Shown piece by piece: positions 33,661 to 41,445 of a stretch of 48,087 nt of DNA (position 1 is the stretch's first letter; each line of letters begins with the position of its first letter). The position numbers were made by a program, and so were the translations under genes. The notes below the pieces were generated by a model. That model was not told where the DNA came from. It searched no databases and saw only the letters and a program-made list of their open reading frames with translations. Source of the stretch: Halanaerobium salsuginis (lineage in GTDB: Bacteria > Bacillota > Halanaerobiia > Halanaerobiales > Halanaerobiaceae); contig NZ_FOTI01000023.1 of the NCBI RefSeq assembly GCF_900114545.1, forward strand, positions 1-48,087. Direction: 5' to 3'.

Positions 33661-35097
33661 ATGGCACAAATTATGAATGTCGTTAATTTCATTTTAGATT
33701 TAGGTCCCAGTGTGATGATGCCTCTCATTTTATTTATTATGGCAATGATCTTTAGAATAAAAGTAAGCAAAGCAATCAGATCTTCTCTAACTGTTGGTAT
33801 GGGCTTTATTGGGATTAATCTTGTGTTAGGATTAATGGTTCAGACTTTAAGTCCAGCAACCGAAGCAATGGTTAATAATTTGGGTCTAGAACTTAATGTT
33901 ATGGATGTTGGTTGGCCAGCTTCATCTGCAATTGCTTTTGGAACTACTGCACTTGTTCCCTGGATATTTACCCTGGGAATATTATTAAATGTAGTTTTAG
34001 TATTATTAAATTGGACTAAAACTCTGGATATTGATCTCTGGAATTACTGGCACTTTATTTTTGCTTCTGCTTTTGTCTATGCAGCTACTGATAATTTTTT
34101 ATTAGCAGTTATAATTGGCTTATTGACAGAATTAATTGTCTTAAAATTAGCAGATTTAACTGCACCAGTAGTTCAGGATTTTTTTGGAATGCCAGGAGTC
34201 TCATTTCCCCATACAGAAACAGTATCCTGGGCACCTGTTGGATGGGTTATTAATGAGATAATAGATAAAATACCTGTAATTAGAGAATGGGATTTTGATC
34301 AAGATAAAATTCAGGAAAAGTTTGGGATTATGGGTGAATCATTAATGATCGGCACAATTATTGGTTTGTTAATTGGTATTTTTGCTTATGGACCAAATAT
34401 TAGTTCTGATATGTCAACTAGTTTAGCTAATATAATTAACATAGCAATTACTTTAGGCGCTGTTATGCTGATCTTTCCTAAGATGGTTAAACTTTTAATG
34501 AACGGTCTTTTACCACTTTCAAAAGGAGTAAAAGAGTTTTTGAATCAGCGTTTTCCAGATAGAGAACTCTACATTGGTTTAGATGCAGCTACGGTTATTG
34601 GACATCCAGCTAATGTTGCTACAGGTTTAATCTTAATTCCAGTTTCACTTGGATTAGCAGTAATTTTAAGTATGCTGGGAGTAAATAGAATGCTTCCTTT
34701 TGCTGATTTATCAATAATGCCTGTTTTGATTTTGTGGGCAACTGGTTGGTCAAGAGGAAATATATTTAGAGGAGTAGTTATTGGCAGCGTTTTTATAACA
34801 GGTTTTTTAATTATTGGAACTTTCCTTGCTCCAATGACAACTACTCTTGCTCAAGGAGCCAATTTTGCTATTCCAGAAACTGCTGCTCAGATTTCTAGCT
34901 TAGATGTTGGGGGCCATCTTGCACCCTGGTTGTTAATGTTGCCTTTTATCGGAAATATATTTTCTGAACTAGGCAGTGGTTTTGCAATATTTTCGGTAAT
35001 ATTTGCTCTTTTTACAGCTGGCTGTTATATATTATTCTTTTATAAGGCTTTTAAAGGAGATCTGGGCATTAAAACAGCTAAAAAAGGTGTTAATTAA
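33661..35097 (+). CDS. PTS system, galactitol-type IIC component
   Basis: This 478-residue membrane protein belongs to the GatC/SgcC permease family. ILDLGPSVMMPLILFIMAMI at the N-terminus, LVPWIFTLG, GLDAATVIGHPANVATGLIL near residue 302 and GGHLAPWLLMLPFIG near 418 are typical. It starts at ATG 33661 with AGGAGGG, and its TAA overlaps the ATG of a 52-codon frame. With the aldolase gene downstream, a ketose that becomes a 1-phosphate on entry (for instance L-fuculose or a pentulose) is a better fit than galactitol, because no dehydrogenase is present. This is inference. Confidence 0.9.
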   Translation: MAQIMNVVNFILDLGPSVMMPLILFIMAMIFRIKVSKAIRSSLTVGMGFIGINLVLGLMVQTLSPATEAMVNNLGLELNVMDVGWPASSAIAFGTTALVPWIFTLGILLNVVLVLLNWTKTLDIDLWNYWHFIFASAFVYAATDNFLLAVIIGLLTELIVLKLADLTAPVVQDFFGMPGVSFPHTETVSWAPVGWVINEIIDKIPVIREWDFDQDKIQEKFGIMGESLMIGTIIGLLIGIFAYGPNISSDMSTSLANIINIAITLGAVMLIFPKMVKLLMNGLLPLSKGVKEFLNQRFPDRELYIGLDAATVIGHPANVATGLILIPVSLGLAVILSMLGVNRMLPFADLSIMPVLILWATGWSRGNIFRGVVIGSVFITGFLIIGTFLAPMTTTLAQGANFAIPETAAQISSLDVGGHLAPWLLMLPFIGNIFSELGSGFAIFSVIFALFTAGCYILFFYKAFKGDLGIKTAKKGVN

Positions 35098-35255
35098 TGA
35101 TTTATCAAATTGTTTTAATTTCTTTGGGTCCATATGGAAGACGTTTATTAGACTTTTTGACTGCTAATCAATTAATAATAATGTCACTAGTGTTTTTAGG
35201 CTTAATTATTGAAAAAGTTTTTTTAACTAATAAAGGTAAAAATAATTTTAAATAG
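35097..35255 (+). CDS. Small single-span membrane protein (52 aa) after PTS IIC
   Basis: The frame begins at the ATG that overlaps the IIC stop (TAATG) and runs to TAG at 35253. It encodes MIYQIVLISLGPYGRRLLDF, then a hydrophobic span (LIIMSLVFLGLIIEKVFL) and a basic tail. Tight coupling, one clear membrane helix and a sensible charge pattern support a real gene, perhaps an accessory of the PTS permease. No family is recognised. Confidence 0.55.
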   Translation: MIYQIVLISLGPYGRRLLDFLTANQLIIMSLVFLGLIIEKVFLTNKGKNNFK

Positions 35256-35296
35256 ATAAAATTATAGAATTAAAAATTTATTAAGGGAGGAAAAAG

Positions 35297-35941
35297 ATGA
35301 AATTAGAATTAGAAAGAAAAAAAATAAAAGAATTTGGTCAAAAACTATTAACAAGTCATTTAACTAAAGGAACTGGTGGGAATTTAAGTATTTATAATCC
35401 ATCAGAAAATTTAATGGCAATTAGCCCAAGTGGAATTCCTTATCCAGAAATTAAACTAACAGATATAGTAGTTATGGATTTAAATGGGAATGTAGTTGAA
35501 GGTGATAAAGCACCATCAAGTGAATACGAGATGCATAAGATATTTTATGAAAAAAGAAATGATATTTTTTCAGTAGTGCACTGCCATTCAGTATATTCTA
35601 CCAGTCTTTCTATTTTGAGAAAAGAACTACCAGCATCTCATTATATGATAGCACTTGCTGGTAAAAATGTTCGCTGTGCTGATTATGCTACTTATGGTAC
35701 AAAAGAATTGGCCATTAATGCTTTTACAGCGATGCAGGATCGTTATGGAGTTTTACTGGCTAATCATGGTTTATTAACTGGAGCAGACTGCATAGAAAAT
35801 GCCTTTAATATAGCTGAAGAATTGGAATATGTAGCAGAAACATATTATAGAGCAAAAACAATTGGTGAACCTGCTATTTTAAGTGAACAAGAAATGGACT
35901 TAATGCAGAAAAAATTTAAGAATTATGGTCAGGCAAGATAG
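35297..35941 (+). CDS. fucA: Class II aldolase, FucA paralog of the PTS operon
   Basis: The 214-residue protein has the same length as FucA at 9747 and differs at about 47 positions by eye (near 78% identity). All functional residues are kept: Glu76 in PSSEYEMH, His95 and His97 in VVHCHS, His157 in LLANHGLL. It follows the PTS genes with GGGAGG as ribosome site and is closed by a strong terminator, so it belongs to this operon. It should split the ketose 1-phosphate made by the PTS into dihydroxyacetone phosphate and an aldehyde. Fuculose 1-phosphate, ribulose 1-phosphate or a related compound are candidates. Confidence 0.92.
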   Translation: MKLELERKKIKEFGQKLLTSHLTKGTGGNLSIYNPSENLMAISPSGIPYPEIKLTDIVVMDLNGNVVEGDKAPSSEYEMHKIFYEKRNDIFSVVHCHSVYSTSLSILRKELPASHYMIALAGKNVRCADYATYGTKELAINAFTAMQDRYGVLLANHGLLTGADCIENAFNIAEELEYVAETYYRAKTIGEPAILSEQEMDLMQKKFKNYGQAR

Positions 35942-35977
35942 GATATTGTTAACTTTTCAATTATTATATATTATTAA

Positions 35978-36012
35978 TCCTCAACTAATTATTAATTAGT
36001 TGAGGATTTTTT
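35978..36012 (+). terminator. Terminator of the PTS-aldolase operon
   Basis: The bases around CCTCAACTAATTA pair with TAATTAGTTGAGG in a stem of about 14 bp (35978-36006 overall), followed by TTTTTT. This is a textbook intrinsic terminator. Confidence 0.9.
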
Positions 36013-36112
36013 ATTATTTTTAACAATTGCATTTATTATCTAATAATCCTATAATAAATAAAATAAGCTAAATTAGTAGAGATTCAAATAAATTTAATTG
36101 GAGTTGATATAA

Positions 36113-37093
36113 ATGCGTTATATTGATTTACATTGTGATAGTTTATTAAAGATCTTTAATAAATCCGAACAAGAAAATCTATTTGAAAATAACAATTTAA
36201 GTGTTGACTTTAAAAGTTTACAACAAGGAGAAGCTCTGGCTCAGTTTTTTGCTATTTTTATGCCAGATGAAGAGACTTTAACTGAATTAAAACTTGAAGA
36301 AATAAATGATGATCTATATATAGATAGGGCAGTCAATATTTTAGAACAGGAAGTTACTCAACATAATCAGATAGTTGCTCTAGCTAAGAATTATCAGGAT
36401 ATTATTGTTAATCAGCAGCAGGGTAAAATATCAGCTCTTTTAACCATTGAAGATGGTAGAAGTGTTGCTGGTAATTTAGATAAATTAAAAAGATATTATA
36501 AAAAAGGAATTAGATTAATTACTTTGACCTGGAATTATGAAAATTGTTTTGGTTATCCCAATTCAACAAATCCTGCCCAGATGGCCCGGGGCCTAAAAGA
36601 CTTTGGAATTGAGGCAGTTCAGTATATGAATCAGCTTGGGATGTTAATTGATGTTTCACATCTTTCGGATGGAGGATTTTATGATGTTGCTCAATACAGC
36701 AGTAAGCCTTTTATAGCTTCTCATTCTAATGCCCGCTCTCTTGCTAACCATCCTCGTAATTTGACTGATCAAATGATAATAAAAATAGCTGAAAAAGGTG
36801 GTGTAATAGGGCTTAATTTTGCTCCTTATTTTTTGAATAAAGATAGCACTAATTCTAAGAGCAGTATTGAGAGGATGATTGCTCATTTAAATTATTTGAA
36901 AAATATTGGGGGAGAGAATGTTTTGGCACTAGGAACTGATTTTGATGGTATTCATGGTAATTTAGAAATAGCTAGTAGTAAGCAGATGCCTCTTTTATTT
37001 AAAGCTTTAGCCAGATCAGGTTGGAATATAGATTTAATTGAAAAGTTTGCTTTTAAAAATAGCATGCGGGTAATAAAAGAGGTACTTAGCTAA
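36113..37093 (+). CDS. Membrane dipeptidase family protein (M19, renal dipeptidase)
   Basis: The 326-residue zinc amidohydrolase has IDLHCDS with the HxD metal pair (His7, Asp9), IEDGRS (bridging glutamate), LTWNYENCFG, IDVSHLSDGGFYDV, FIASHSNARSLANHPRNL and LGTDFDGI, the ordered motifs of peptidase family M19. It hydrolyses dipeptides, often including D-residues at the second position. No signal peptide is seen, so it should be cytoplasmic. It stands between a terminator and an unrelated gene and probably forms its own transcript, with GGAG upstream of ATG 36113. Confidence 0.92.
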   Translation: MRYIDLHCDSLLKIFNKSEQENLFENNNLSVDFKSLQQGEALAQFFAIFMPDEETLTELKLEEINDDLYIDRAVNILEQEVTQHNQIVALAKNYQDIIVNQQQGKISALLTIEDGRSVAGNLDKLKRYYKKGIRLITLTWNYENCFGYPNSTNPAQMARGLKDFGIEAVQYMNQLGMLIDVSHLSDGGFYDVAQYSSKPFIASHSNARSLANHPRNLTDQMIIKIAEKGGVIGLNFAPYFLNKDSTNSKSSIERMIAHLNYLKNIGGENVLALGTDFDGIHGNLEIASSKQMPLLFKALARSGWNIDLIEKFAFKNSMRVIKEVLS

Positions 37094-37220
37094 TTATAGA
37101 GCTTGGCTGTTTTAATTAAAACAATAAAAATCAGATCATTTTTTACAAAAAAAGCTTGAACTTTACAAATATTTACAATAAAATAAAAGTGAGCTAATTA
37201 AAATAAGGAGTTGAAATAGT

Positions 37221-38345
37221 ATGGATCTTGAATTTCATTATTATATTACTTATTTGATTGCTGTAAAAGCAGGCTTTAAAAAATCTGCAGCAGAAACTCT
37301 GGCTTATGCAAGCCAATACATTGATGATAATGATTATATCTTTGATATATCTCCAGAAACTCCAGCTCACTATCAAAATTATATTAGTCAGACTAAAGAT
37401 ATTATTCAACCTCGCAAAAAGTTATTTAGAATTTATCCTATTTTTCATTTTATTCCTGGTAATCCTCTACAGAAATCAGCCCGGAGGAAAGATGGTAAGT
37501 TACATTATTTAAATACTATACCTGCTAATCAAAATGCCAATAGAATTTTGGCTGAAGCTTTAAATAGTCATAATATTTATCAAATTGGATTGGCAATTCA
37601 TTCTTTTGCCGATACCTATGCCCATCAAAATTTTGTTGGTTATTATGATACATTTAATTCTTTAAAAGGAATTTTAAAAAGATCACCTGCTAAAATAGGA
37701 CATGCTTCAGCAACTCATAAACCTGATATTCCTAATCTCATCTGGCAGGATAAAAGATTATGTAATTTACTTGCCACTAGAAATAACAAAGCTCTTTTTT
37801 TGCAGGCGGCAGCTAGTATTTTTGTTAAATTAAAGCGATATAATCAACCTGAAGTAAGTAATTTGGAAGTTGAAAGTGAAACAAAAGAATTAATAGCTGA
37901 TTTAACTTCTGCGATTGGAGAAACAACTACTGAGTATAATTTTTTTAAAAATACTTTATCTAATTTATTAAAAAAGGGCAGTCGTCAGCAGAGAATTAAT
38001 AATTATCGTGCTCTTGCTTTAAAAGAAAAATATGGTGGTCAGGAATTAGCAGAGTATGATTCTAATAAATGGCTTAAGCAAATACTTGAAGATACTTTTC
38101 AATTTAAGCTGTTTAAATTACTAAAGAAATTTCCTCTGTTAGGCTTGGGTATAGAAATTATTACTGATAAAATAAAAGAGATTTTTAGTTTTGATCTTTC
38201 TCTTAATTATCAATGGAAAGATAAGTTAACATACCAGAAAAGTCATTGGTATAAGTTTCAGCAGGCAGTTAAAGAAGTTCAGGCTAGGTCAGAAAAGATT
38301 ATTGGTAAAAGTGTTTTCTCAAAAATGGATCTCGCTAAATTTTAA
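37221..38345 (+). CDS. DUF6765-like protein with phospholipase C/P1-nuclease-like metal motif
   Basis: The 374-residue protein starts MDLEFHYYITYLIAVKAGF and has FDISPETPAHYQNY, then a histidine/aspartate cluster AIHSFADTYAHQNFVGYYD near residues 129-147. The H-x3-D-x3-HQ pattern resembles zinc-phospholipase C-like helical proteins and fits the uncharacterised DUF6765 family. The second half, rich in lysine, shows no motif I recognise. The start ATG 37221 has AAGGAGTTG upstream. Substrate and role are unknown; the family assignment is tentative. Confidence 0.65.
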   Translation: MDLEFHYYITYLIAVKAGFKKSAAETLAYASQYIDDNDYIFDISPETPAHYQNYISQTKDIIQPRKKLFRIYPIFHFIPGNPLQKSARRKDGKLHYLNTIPANQNANRILAEALNSHNIYQIGLAIHSFADTYAHQNFVGYYDTFNSLKGILKRSPAKIGHASATHKPDIPNLIWQDKRLCNLLATRNNKALFLQAAASIFVKLKRYNQPEVSNLEVESETKELIADLTSAIGETTTEYNFFKNTLSNLLKKGSRQQRINNYRALALKEKYGGQELAEYDSNKWLKQILEDTFQFKLFKLLKKFPLLGLGIEIITDKIKEIFSFDLSLNYQWKDKLTYQKSHWYKFQQAVKEVQARSEKIIGKSVFSKMDLAKF

Positions 38346-38363
38346 TTTACATGGAGGAGAGTA

Positions 38364-39089
38364 ATGGCAGAAATAAAGTTGAAAGATAAATTACTTAATT
38401 ATAAAATAGTGCGCAGTCAGCGTAAAACTATTGGCATAATAATTAAAGTAGATCAGGAGCTATTAGTTAGAGCCCCCCAGACTACATCACTTAAAAATAT
38501 CGAAAGACTTTTACATAAAAAAACTGATTGGATCTTAAGAAAATTGAAAAAAGTTGCTCAGATTAAACCTGCTCCAGCAGCTAAAAAATTTATTAATGGT
38601 GAACAATTTAGTTATTTGGGTCAGAAATATGAACTCATTATTAAAAATAGTTCAGCTGCAGCAAAAGTTGAACTATTTTCAGATAAAATTATTGTTAATT
38701 ATCCGGCAGTTCAACAAGGGGATTATCAGGCAAGACAGCCAATTATACGAAAAATTTTAGTGGATTGGTATAGAAAACAGGCTAAAATAAAAATTGAACA
38801 GAGAATATTAAATTACAAGGATCTACTTGGAGTAGAACCAAACCGAATTGTAGTTAAGAAACAGCGTAAACGGTGGGGCAGCTGCAGCAGTAAAGGTAAT
38901 CTTAATTTTAATTGGAAAATTATAATGGCCCCTCCACCAATTATTGATTATTTAGTTGTACATGAACTTAGTCATTTAGTTCATGCCAATCATTCAAAAG
39001 CATTCTGGCAGACTGTTGCTAGTTTGATTCCTGAGGTTGAAAAAAAGCGGGAATGGTTAAGAATTAATGCTCGTCAGCTTGATTTTTAA
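38364..39089 (+). CDS. YgjP-type metallopeptidase domain protein
   Basis: The 241-residue protein has the zincin motif HELSHLVHANHSKAFW (His200, Glu201, His204, His210) and upstream KKQRKRWGSCSSKGNLNFNW, the hallmark of the YgjP/DUF45 family. The N-terminal half contains the RSQRKTIGIIIKVDQELLVR strand region seen in the same family. Such proteins are often near restriction or stress genes, but the exact function is not established. The gene lies 18 bases after the DUF6765-like gene with GGAGGAG, so the two may be one operon. Confidence 0.88.
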   Translation: MAEIKLKDKLLNYKIVRSQRKTIGIIIKVDQELLVRAPQTTSLKNIERLLHKKTDWILRKLKKVAQIKPAPAAKKFINGEQFSYLGQKYELIIKNSSAAAKVELFSDKIIVNYPAVQQGDYQARQPIIRKILVDWYRKQAKIKIEQRILNYKDLLGVEPNRIVVKKQRKRWGSCSSKGNLNFNWKIIMAPPPIIDYLVVHELSHLVHANHSKAFWQTVASLIPEVEKKREWLRINARQLDF

Positions 39090-39165
39090 AACTTTAATTT
39101 ATATTATATAATTAAAGTTTTTTCAAATAAATTAATTTTTTAAATATGGGAATAGGTGATTTATC

Positions 39166-39693
39166 ATTAAAACTATCAACTATCAAAAGTATTTGGCTAA
39201 ATATCAATCTACAACAGGTTTATATCCAGCTGCTTTGCTAGAAATTGGCAGTCAATATCACGAAAAAGGTTATTTAACAAAAGAAGAATTATATGAGTTG
39301 GCCCATCTAAATTCAACTAGAAGCTCTTACCATGTTAAAAAGAATCCAGCTCAGCGGGTTGAACGAGTAACTGAGGCAGCTTATCAGCTTAAAGACGAAT
39401 TTTGTCAGCTTGCTCTTTACAGCAGTTTAAGTGGAATTGGAATTCCAACTGCTTCTGCTATTTTAACAGCTCTAGATAAAAATAAACATTGTGTTATCGA
39501 CACCAGGGTTTGGGCAGCTTTGTTTAGATTAGGTTATTTTGAACAGGAAAAAGAGAGCTTTAAAGCGGATGATTATCTCAGAATAATTGCTATTGTCAGA
39601 AAACTGGCAGCTGAATCTGATTATAATCCAGCTGAGGTTGGTTATGCTCTGTTTGCTTATGATGTAGTACATCGAACAGGAAATTTACATTAA
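39166..39693 (+). CDS. Helix-hairpin-helix domain protein, possibly started at ATT
   Basis: The frame is open from 39160 and codes for up to 175 residues. SSLSGIGIPTASAILTALDK followed by HCVIDTRVWAALFRLG is a helix-hairpin-helix arrangement like those of HhH-GPD DNA glycosylases, but no iron-sulphur cluster is present and the catalytic lysine/aspartate pair is not evident. A good ribosome site (AGGTGA, 39154-39159) is six bases from an ATT at 39166, suggesting the rare start codon ATT. The conventional choice is TTG 39193, which lacks such a site. The function is unknown. Confidence 0.65.
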   Translation: MKTINYQKYLAKYQSTTGLYPAALLEIGSQYHEKGYLTKEELYELAHLNSTRSSYHVKKNPAQRVERVTEAAYQLKDEFCQLALYSSLSGIGIPTASAILTALDKNKHCVIDTRVWAALFRLGYFEQEKESFKADDYLRIIAIVRKLAAESDYNPAEVGYALFAYDVVHRTGNLH

Positions 39694-39701
39694 AATAATA
39701 A

Positions 39702-39723
39702 AACCATGGCTTAAACCAGGGTT
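39702..39723 (-). terminator. Terminator of the XRE gene
   Basis: On the minus strand AACCCTGG and CCATGGTT form a stem with one mismatch, and TTTTATTATTTT follows. It lies between the convergent HhH-protein and XRE genes and fits the end of the XRE transcript. Confidence 0.6.
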
Positions 39724-39743
39724 AAATTCAGGTTATTAACTAA

Positions 39744-40121
39744 TTATCTAGTGTGAAGTGCTTTAATTACTCTAATTAACTGTTTAACTTCATCTGGGGT
39801 TAAATCTTTAGTTTCTTTAAATAATTCCTGTAGGTCATCACGTTCAGAAATTTTATCCATAAAGTTTTTAAATTCTGGATCGGCAGCTAATTCTTCTTTT
39901 AAACCTTCAACAGTAATTTTTTCATAAGAATTACCCAGCAAATAATCAGTCGACACATTAAAATAGTCGGCCAGTTTCCGGATCATTTTAGTATCAGGAA
40001 ATCTTTTTCCTTTTTCATAATGAGAAATAGCCTGATCTGTAATTCCCATAACTTTGCCCAGTTTTTTTTGAGTTACCCCTTTTTCTTTTCTGAGCAGTCT
40101 TAATCTTTCCCCAAATGACAT
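39744..40121 (-). CDS. XRE-family transcriptional regulator
   Basis: The 125-residue protein has a Cro/CI-type helix-turn-helix at the N-terminus (FGERLRLLRKEKGVTQKKLG, then ITDQAISHYEKGKRFPD, residues 3-42) and a short acidic C-terminal part that may mediate dimerisation. It resembles phage-type repressors such as Xre or ImmR. It starts at ATG 40121 with AAGGAGA. Its own promoter is well placed: TTTACA (40185-40190), 17 bases, TATAAT (40162-40167) on the minus strand. Three palindromic sites next to this promoter and a divergent one suggest it represses both. Confidence 0.92.
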   Translation of the reverse strand: MSFGERLRLLRKEKGVTQKKLGKVMGITDQAISHYEKGKRFPDTKMIRKLADYFNVSTDYLLGNSYEKITVEGLKEELAADPEFKNFMDKISERDDLQELFKETKDLTPDEVKQLIRVIKALHTR

Positions 40122-40195
40122 GTTATTATCTCCTTAGTAAAAGTATTTAAAGCCTGTTTATATTATATCCAGCATAGAAATTTATGTAAAACTAT

Positions 40196-40291
40196 GTAAA
40201 CATTATGTATATAAAAAAATAAAATATCTGCTTGCATAAACATAATGTTTATGATATTATTTATTTAAAGATAGATAAACATTATGTTTAT
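40196..40291. promoter_or_regulatory. Three evenly spaced 17-bp operators of the XRE regulator
   Basis: Two perfect copies of the palindrome ATAAACATWATGTTTAT lie at 40236-40252 and 40275-40291, and a 15/17 match lies at 40196-40212. Centres are 40 and 39 bases apart, close to four helical turns, which suits cooperative binding on one face. The first copy abuts the XRE -35 box, the second fills the spacer of the divergent promoter, and the third lies just past its start. The identity of the bound protein is inferred from position. Confidence 0.8.
40232..40260 (+). promoter_or_regulatory. Divergent promoter covered by an XRE operator
   Basis: TTGCAT (40232-40237) and TATTAT (40255-40260) are 17 bases apart. 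The second 17-bp operator begins inside the -35 box and fills most of the spacer, so bound repressor should exclude RNA polymerase. Transcription would begin near 40267 and run rightwards into a region with no credible protein gene. Confidence 0.65.
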
Positions 40292-40446
40292 AGTAATTAT
40301 TTAAAAAAAGAAATTCTTTAACTTTAAGGTGTTTTCCAATAATAGATTGATTTCTACCCCTATTTATCTATTATTATAAAATTGCCTGTTTTTAGCAGGT
40401 AAAATATACACTAAAAAAGACATACTTATCCCACTTTGTCTTTTTT
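40267..40446 (+). ncRNA. Candidate XRE-controlled structured RNA
   Basis: From the repressed promoter to a hairpin at 40413-40446, the transcript would be about 180 bases. It contains a perfect 10-bp stem (40338-40347 with 40366-40375, 18-base loop) and ends with the 10-bp stem AAAAAAGACA/TGTCTTTTTT, which can terminate on both strands. No open frame above 16 codons with a ribosome site was found on this strand. No known RNA family was recognised. An unusual AAGGAGG without a start codon follows at about 40456. Confidence 0.45.
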
Positions 40447-40533
40447 AGATAAAGAAAGGAGGTATATATTAAGCTGGTGATAATTGAACAGCTGTAACTG
40501 TTCATAAGTTTTAATTTATCAATTTACTAAATA

Positions 40534-40562
40534 ATTATATCATATCATTAGAATGGTGTAAA
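40534..40562 (-). promoter_or_regulatory. Minus-strand promoter opposing the candidate RNA
   Basis: Read on the minus strand, TTTACA (40562-40557), 17 bases and TATAAT (40539-40534, with TG in the extended -10 position) make an almost ideal promoter. The transcript would start near 40527 and end at the bidirectional hairpin 40413-40446, about 115 bases. It covers part of a 37-codon frame (40505 to 40392) that lacks a ribosome site. Confidence 0.5.
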
Positions 40563-40654
40563 TTTCTGGGAGGACTTATTATCCAGAGATAACTGAATTT
40601 TTCTAATAGTGATATTTATCCAGATTTATTTAATTAATATAATTAAATTTATTT

Positions 40655-40703
40655 ATTCTGGGGCCATGGGCCGGGAAAAGATACTTTTCCCGGCCTTATT
40701 TTT
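40655..40703 (+). terminator. Terminator hairpin with conserved 24-base 5' segment (copy 2)
   Basis: The stem 40669-40680 with 40684-40695 is a perfect 12-bp helix with a 3-base loop, followed by TTATTTTTTT. Bases 40655-40678 equal 979-1002 exactly. Between 40447 and 40814 there is otherwise a short stem (TCTGG/CCAGA near 40565-40587) and no gene. Confidence 0.75.
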
Positions 40704-40814
40704 TTATTTAATCGTTTGGGTAATTATTTAATGAAGTTAAATAAAAAATAAGAAGATTTGGTTTCAAAGTTAGTGATTAAAATTTTTAAGCAACTCTAAA
40801 GGGTGTGATAAATA

Positions 40815-41204
40815 ATGATTGCAGACCATTTAACCAGGATTCAACATTTGGGAATTCCAACTGATAAGATGCACCAGACAATTGAATTTTATCAAAAGCT
40901 TGGCTTTGAGCTTATTTATACAGAGAGTGATCAATCAGGAAAGTTAGAAGTCGCTTTTTTTAAATTAAATAATCTTATTATAGAAAGCTATTTAGTGAAT
41001 TTTATTGCCAACCAGACTGGTCCAATTGATCATTTTGCAGTTAATGTTACACAAATCAATAGTTTGTTTAAAAAAATGAAAAATGAAAACTACGAAATTA
41101 TAGAAACTACAATTCAACAACGTTCCTTTTTGGGGAAAAAGATGGCCTTTTTTACTGCTTTTGGTCCTAATGGTGAAAAGATAGAATTTAATCAAATAAG
41201 ATAA
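40815..41204 (+). CDS. VOC (glyoxalase/bleomycin-resistance) superfamily protein
   Basis: The 129-residue protein has the paired beta-alpha-beta repeats of VOC proteins: RIQHLGIPTDKMHQTIEFYQ at the start and HFAVNVTQINSLFKKMKNEN in the second half, ending with AFGPNGEKIEFNQI, where the glutamate is a usual metal ligand. Members include glyoxalase I, dioxygenases and antibiotic-binding proteins; nothing here decides between these. It starts at ATG 40815 with AAAGGGTGTG upstream. It stands alone after the terminator at 40655. Confidence 0.85.
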   Translation: MIADHLTRIQHLGIPTDKMHQTIEFYQKLGFELIYTESDQSGKLEVAFFKLNNLIIESYLVNFIANQTGPIDHFAVNVTQINSLFKKMKNENYEIIETTIQQRSFLGKKMAFFTAFGPNGEKIEFNQIR

Positions 41205-41341
41205 ATAGTTTATATCTTAATTTAAAATAATCTGCTAGTTTCTAATAGTCTAAATTTTTGAAAGAGAGGTTCTGAAAATCAGAAGAGCTGATGAAAGATA
41301 TAGTTCTTTAAGTTTAATGACTATATATTTTTAGCTTATTA

Positions 41342-41389
41342 TGTATACAAGATATATATAATATCTTTTTAATTTAGATTGTATATAGT
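41342..41389 (+). promoter_or_regulatory. Candidate GntR/UxuR-type operators
   Basis: TGTATACA (41342-41349, within TTATGTATACAAG) and ATTGTATATAGT (41378-41389) resemble the TTGTATACAA sites of GntR-FCD hexuronate regulators. Both lie 55 to 105 bases upstream of the GntR gene, where autoregulation is expected. The rest of 41205-41445 is AT-rich with one short hairpin near 41270-41284. Confidence 0.4.
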
Positions 41390-41445
41390 AACTATGTTTA
41401 AATTAATTTGATTTTTAAAATATATAAGAAGAAAGGCTTTGAAAA

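Noticed and set aside
40447-40500. AAGGAGG at 40456 as ribosome site of a small gene
   Set aside because: No ATG, GTG or TTG at suitable distance opens a frame longer than six codons; the bases form a short hairpin instead (GAACAG/CTGTTC).
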